NCBI GenBank assembly: GCA_040882565.1
Contig: JBBEAZ010000024.1
Location: 248,001-312,000 of the forward strand
DNA: 64,000 bases
Reading direction: 5' to 3'
Origin: CF-162 sp040882565
Lineage (GTDB): Bacteria; Chloroflexota; Dehalococcoidia; SM23-28-2; RBG-16-64-32
The notes under the pieces were generated by a model, which saw only the letters and a program-made list of their open reading frames with translations, made no database searches and had not been told where the DNA came from. Shown here one piece after another: positions 62,033 to 64,000 of the stretch (positions are counted from its first letter, which is position 1; each line of letters opens with the position of its first letter). The position numbers were made by a program, and so were the translations under genes.

Positions 62033-63082
62033 TCATCGCTTTGCTCCCGCCGGCGCCTTACGCGATTCGCGCAACTGCTCGAACAACGCCCGTTGCTCAT
62101 CCGTGAGCGACTCCGGAATCGCCAGCCGCACCCGAGCGTACAGGTCACCATGACCCTTGGCGCCGGCCCCGCGGGCGCCCGTCTGGGCGAGCTTCGGCAT
62201 GCCAAGGCCCTTCAGCTTGATCTGCTTCCCGTTCTGCGTCAGCGGCGGCACCGTGATCGCGATCCGCTTGCCGGCGATCGTCTGCACCTCCACCTCGCCG
62301 CCGAGGACCGCGTCCTCGACCGGCACCGAGACGTCCTCGATCAGGTCGTCGCCCTTGCGCTCGAAGCGCGGGTGCGGCCTGACCTTCGTGACGACGTAGA
62401 GATCGCCGCGCGGGCCGCCGCGGCCGGATGAGCCCTCGCCGGCGATGCGGACGCGGGTGCCGTCGCGCGCCCCGGCCGGGATCTTGACCTCGATCGTCTT
62501 CGGCCGGGCGACGATGCCTGAGCCTTCGCAGGTGTGACAAGTAGCGCTGGCGATGTGTCCCGTCCCGCCACACGTCGGACAAGGCTCTTCGCTCTGCAGG
62601 TGCAGTGTACGGGTCGTCCCGTTATACGCCTCCTCGAGCGTGATCTCGGTCGCGTACTCCACGTTCTGGCCGCGCATCGGACCGCGTCCCTGGCCGCCGA
62701 ACATGCTGCCAAGGACGTCGCCGAAATCGAAGCCGCCGTTGTTCGCACCGCGGCCGCCGCCCGAACGTCGGAGCAGATCGTTTATGTCAAACGTGAATGT
62801 CTGCGAATTCCCACCGCCTTGCGATGCGTAATGGCTGCGCGCCTTCTCGTAGGCTTCGGCCTGTTCCCAGTTGTCACCGTAACGGTCGTACTTGGCACGC
62901 TTCTCCGCGTCGGAGAGAACGTCGTGCGCCGAGTTGATCTCTTTGAACCTGCGCTCTGCCTCGGCATCGCCCGGATTCACGTCCGGGTGATGCTTACGGG
63001 CAAGCTTACGGAACGCCGCCTTGATCTCCTTCTGGGAGGCGTCCCGCTTGACGCCGAGCGCCTGGTAGTAGTCCTTCGCCAT
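62033..63082 (-). CDS. dnaJ: DnaJ/CbpA-type co-chaperone
   Basis: 349 residues. J domain (MAKDYYQALGVKRDASQKEI; HPD at 32-34), Gly-rich segment (about 95-130), a reduced zinc region with only two CxxCxGxG units (CPTCGGTG and CHTCEGSG near 165-185, where DnaJ has four), and the C-terminal substrate-binding domains. It presents unfolded protein to DnaK, which is not in the window. ATG at 63082 is preceded by a good promoter. It heads the dnaJ-hspR-Ntn-clpC run. Confidence 0.9.
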   Translation of the reverse strand: MAKDYYQALGVKRDASQKEIKAAFRKLARKHHPDVNPGDAEAERRFKEINSAHDVLSDAEKRAKYDRYGDNWEQAEAYEKARSHYASQGGGNSQTFTFDINDLLRRSGGGRGANNGGFDFGDVLGSMFGGQGRGPMRGQNVEYATEITLEEAYNGTTRTLHLQSEEPCPTCGGTGHIASATCHTCEGSGIVARPKTIEVKIPAGARDGTRVRIAGEGSSGRGGPRGDLYVVTKVRPHPRFERKGDDLIEDVSVPVEDAVLGGEVEVQTIAGKRIAITVPPLTQNGKQIKLKGLGMPKLAQTGARGAGAKGHGDLYARVRLAIPESLTDEQRALFEQLRESRKAPAGAKR

Positions 63083-63092
63083 ATCTGACGTA

Positions 63093-63121
63093 ATTGTATC
63101 TGGAACAGGCGCGGCAGTCAA
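63093..63121 (-). promoter_or_regulatory. promoter of the dnaJ-hspR-clpC operon
   Basis: On the minus strand TTGACT (63116-63121), 17 bases and TACAAT (63093-63098), ten bases before the ATG: a clear housekeeping-type promoter. Confidence 0.75.
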
Positions 63122-63139
63122 CGCTAGGTGCAATAAAGT

Positions 63140-63156
63140 TGACACGATCATTGTCA
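63140..63156. promoter_or_regulatory. TGACA-N7-TGTCA inverted repeat (possible HspR site)
   Basis: Five-base arms with the seven-base spacing of HAIR operators, but a different arm sequence, lie about 20 bases upstream of the -35 box. HspR binding is only a possibility. The rest of 63157-63337 is noncoding. Confidence 0.3.
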
Positions 63157-63278
63157 GTGATATTGATATGCGGAATCGTCCCAATGGGAGGCCTTAGCCG
63201 CAGGGCTTCCGGCCCTGCCTCAAATCACAAATACGCGGGACCACTCCCGGGCCATCCACTCCCAGAACGTTGATTGAG

Positions 63279-63284
63279 TATAAT
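63279..63284 (+). promoter_or_regulatory. -10 box of the ABM-like gene
   Basis: TATAAT, exact consensus, 53 bases before the ATG at 63338; the -35 region is weak. AGGAAGGAG precedes the ATG. Confidence 0.5.
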
Positions 63285-63337
63285 TTCGCCTGCAGGCTGC
63301 AACCGCGAGTCGGAACTAGAGGAAGGAGCGATGTGAG

Positions 63338-63622
63338 ATGTACGCAGTCGTTGGGCAAGTAAAAGTCGACGCTAGCCGCGAGGACGAGGCGCGGAAGGCG
63401 CTGGGCGAGATCGTCGTACCACAAGCGAAGTCTTTATCTGGTTTCGCCGGCGGCACCTGGCTTCGCGCCGCGCAAGACGACCGTGGGATATCCGTCCTGC
63501 TCTTCGAATCAGAGGAAGACGCTCGTGCCGCCGTCGAACGCATGCGATCACAGGGCCCTCCGCCCGGCACGCCAGCAACGTTTGTCTCTGCTGACCTCTT
63601 CGAGGTCGTCGCACAGGCGTAG
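63338..63622 (+). CDS. small dimeric alpha-beta barrel (ABM-like) protein
   Basis: 94 residues with one ferredoxin-like module: MYAVVGQVKVDASREDEARKAL, SGFAGGTWLRAAQDDRGISVLLFESEEDARAAVERM. Proteins of this fold include antibiotic-biosynthesis monooxygenases and stress-related small proteins. No catalytic residue pattern can be read, so function is open. A good Shine-Dalgarno precedes the start, and the repeat element at 63650 follows its stop and may terminate it. Confidence 0.7.
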   Translation: MYAVVGQVKVDASREDEARKALGEIVVPQAKSLSGFAGGTWLRAAQDDRGISVLLFESEEDARAAVERMRSQGPPPGTPATFVSADLFEVVAQA

Positions 63623-63649
63623 CTGCCCGACGTACCTTCAGCCGGCATG

Positions 63650-63727
63650 GTGCAGCGCTCACGCTGCCGGGGGGCTTGGGGGGTGTCCCCCAATCCTCAT
63701 TTTTCGGGAGGGATGGGGGGTGGGGCG
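63650..63727 (+). repeat. interspersed G/C-tract element, copy 2
   Basis: It repeats the order of the 61921 element: GTGCAGCG, CGCTGCCGGGGGG, TGGGGGGTGTCCCCC, ATTTTTCGGG, GGGGGGTGGGG. About four fifths of positions agree. Here it lies between convergent genes, where its GGGGG/CCCCC stem and T-run could end the plus-strand transcript. Confidence 0.7.
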
Positions 63728-63734
63728 CACGCGC

Positions 63735-64000
63735 CTAGGCGGGCCGGTCCACCCACTCCGCCTCGGGCCCGAGCGCACGCCCACCGATGCAGTGCAGGTG
63801 GAAGTGGAACTCCGTCTGGTTGCCGTCCGGCCCGGTATTCGTCAACAGGCGAAAGCCGGACTCAGCGACACCCAACTGACGCGCCAGCGCGCCCACCACC
63901 GTGAACAACCGCCCAGCCAGCGGCGCGTCCGCTTCCGTCAGCTCCAGCGCATCGCGGATGTGCCGGCGCGGGATCACAATGAAGTGCACGGGCGCACGCT
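63735..64000 (-). CDS. HIT-family nucleotide-binding protein (5' end off the window)
   Basis: 88 codons of the C-terminal part are seen; the start lies beyond the right edge. APVHFIVIPRRHIRD and the histidine triad FHFHLHCIGG (H-x-H-x-H) are diagnostic, and TNTGPDGNQTEFHFH has the usual spacing. HIT proteins are nucleotide hydrolases or transferases acting on AMP-linked substrates. The frame runs open into the edge, so the visible GTG is not the start. Confidence 0.9.
   Translation of the reverse strand, partial: RAPVHFIVIPRRHIRDALELTEADAPLAGRLFTVVGALARQLGVAESGFRLLTNTGPDGNQTEFHFHLHCIGGRALGPEAEWVDRPA

Noticed and set aside
63083..63337. Canonical HAIR operator (CTTGAGT-N7-ACTCAAG) for HspR
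   Set aside because: Not found; only a TGACA-N7-TGTCA repeat with the same spacing is present, kept as a weak candidate.

Overview
The window is GC-rich, densely coded and mostly unidirectional in short overlapping operons. It looks like a chromosome segment of an uncultivated Chloroflexota bacterium, most like Dehalococcoidia or Tepidiformia-type genomes. This placement is inferred from gene content and style: a short (591 aa) IF-2, secreted proteins with long Thr/Pro linkers and dockerin-like doublets, an inositol-lipid gene set, and a dnaJ-hspR-clpC cluster. No rRNA, tRNA or CRISPR array was seen, and no gap between genes exceeds 300 bases.

Layout. 1-8043: a DUF885 hydrolase (cut by the left edge), a secreted dockerin protein, a divergent QueA-like enzyme coupled to an SDR, a GAF sensor kinase with a NarL-type regulator, MscL and a bacterial PH-domain protein. 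8176-15609: a CSLREA beta-helix surface protein, proS, a matrixin-like protease with a dockerin doublet, and an amidase. 15725-20758: the nusA-ylxR-infB-rbfA-truB operon, with a promoter and an intrinsic-terminator-like attenuator in the nusA leader and no rimP. 20735-23390: three tandem small membrane proteins, two of them almost identical, and a 5'-truncated GNAT gene.

23400-31317: an inositol-phosphate synthase with an N-terminal HTH and a palindrome over its promoter, an ECF sigma/anti-sigma pair, then an overlapping run of acyltransferase, PHP phosphoesterase, PimA-like glycosyltransferase, CDP-alcohol phosphatidyltransferase, disulfide oxidoreductase and dUTPase. With the inositol-phosphate synthase this looks like a phosphatidylinositol-mannoside type glycolipid pathway. 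31322-44212: a fused kinase/ATPase, an eIF-2B-like protein, a J-like/double FKBP membrane protein, AidB-type acyl-CoA dehydrogenase, VOC, alpha/beta hydrolase, GNAT, coaE and a MoxR/VWA pair.

44189-48916 is an accessory block: a RAYT transposase between inverted REP elements, an SGNH lipoprotein, a membrane-bound LuxR/beta-propeller regulator, a paralogue without its HTH, and a broken third copy. A copy of the VWA gene's 3' end flanks it. 48973-57950: cinA, a lipoprotein/metalloprotease pair, galE, fabF, folC, a phasin-like coiled-coil protein and a surface protein with a sortase-like tail. 58020-63082 (minus): dnaJ, hspR, a proteasome-like Ntn-hydrolase candidate and clpC. The window ends with an ABM-like protein and a HIT protein cut by the right edge.

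The main leads are the proteasome-type hydrolase inside the hspR-clpC operon, the HTH/inositol-phosphate synthase fusion with its palindromic operator, the domain that is fused to one matrixin-like protease and encoded next to another, and a recurrent promoter layout (-10 box, six bases, start codon) that points to leaderless mRNAs.
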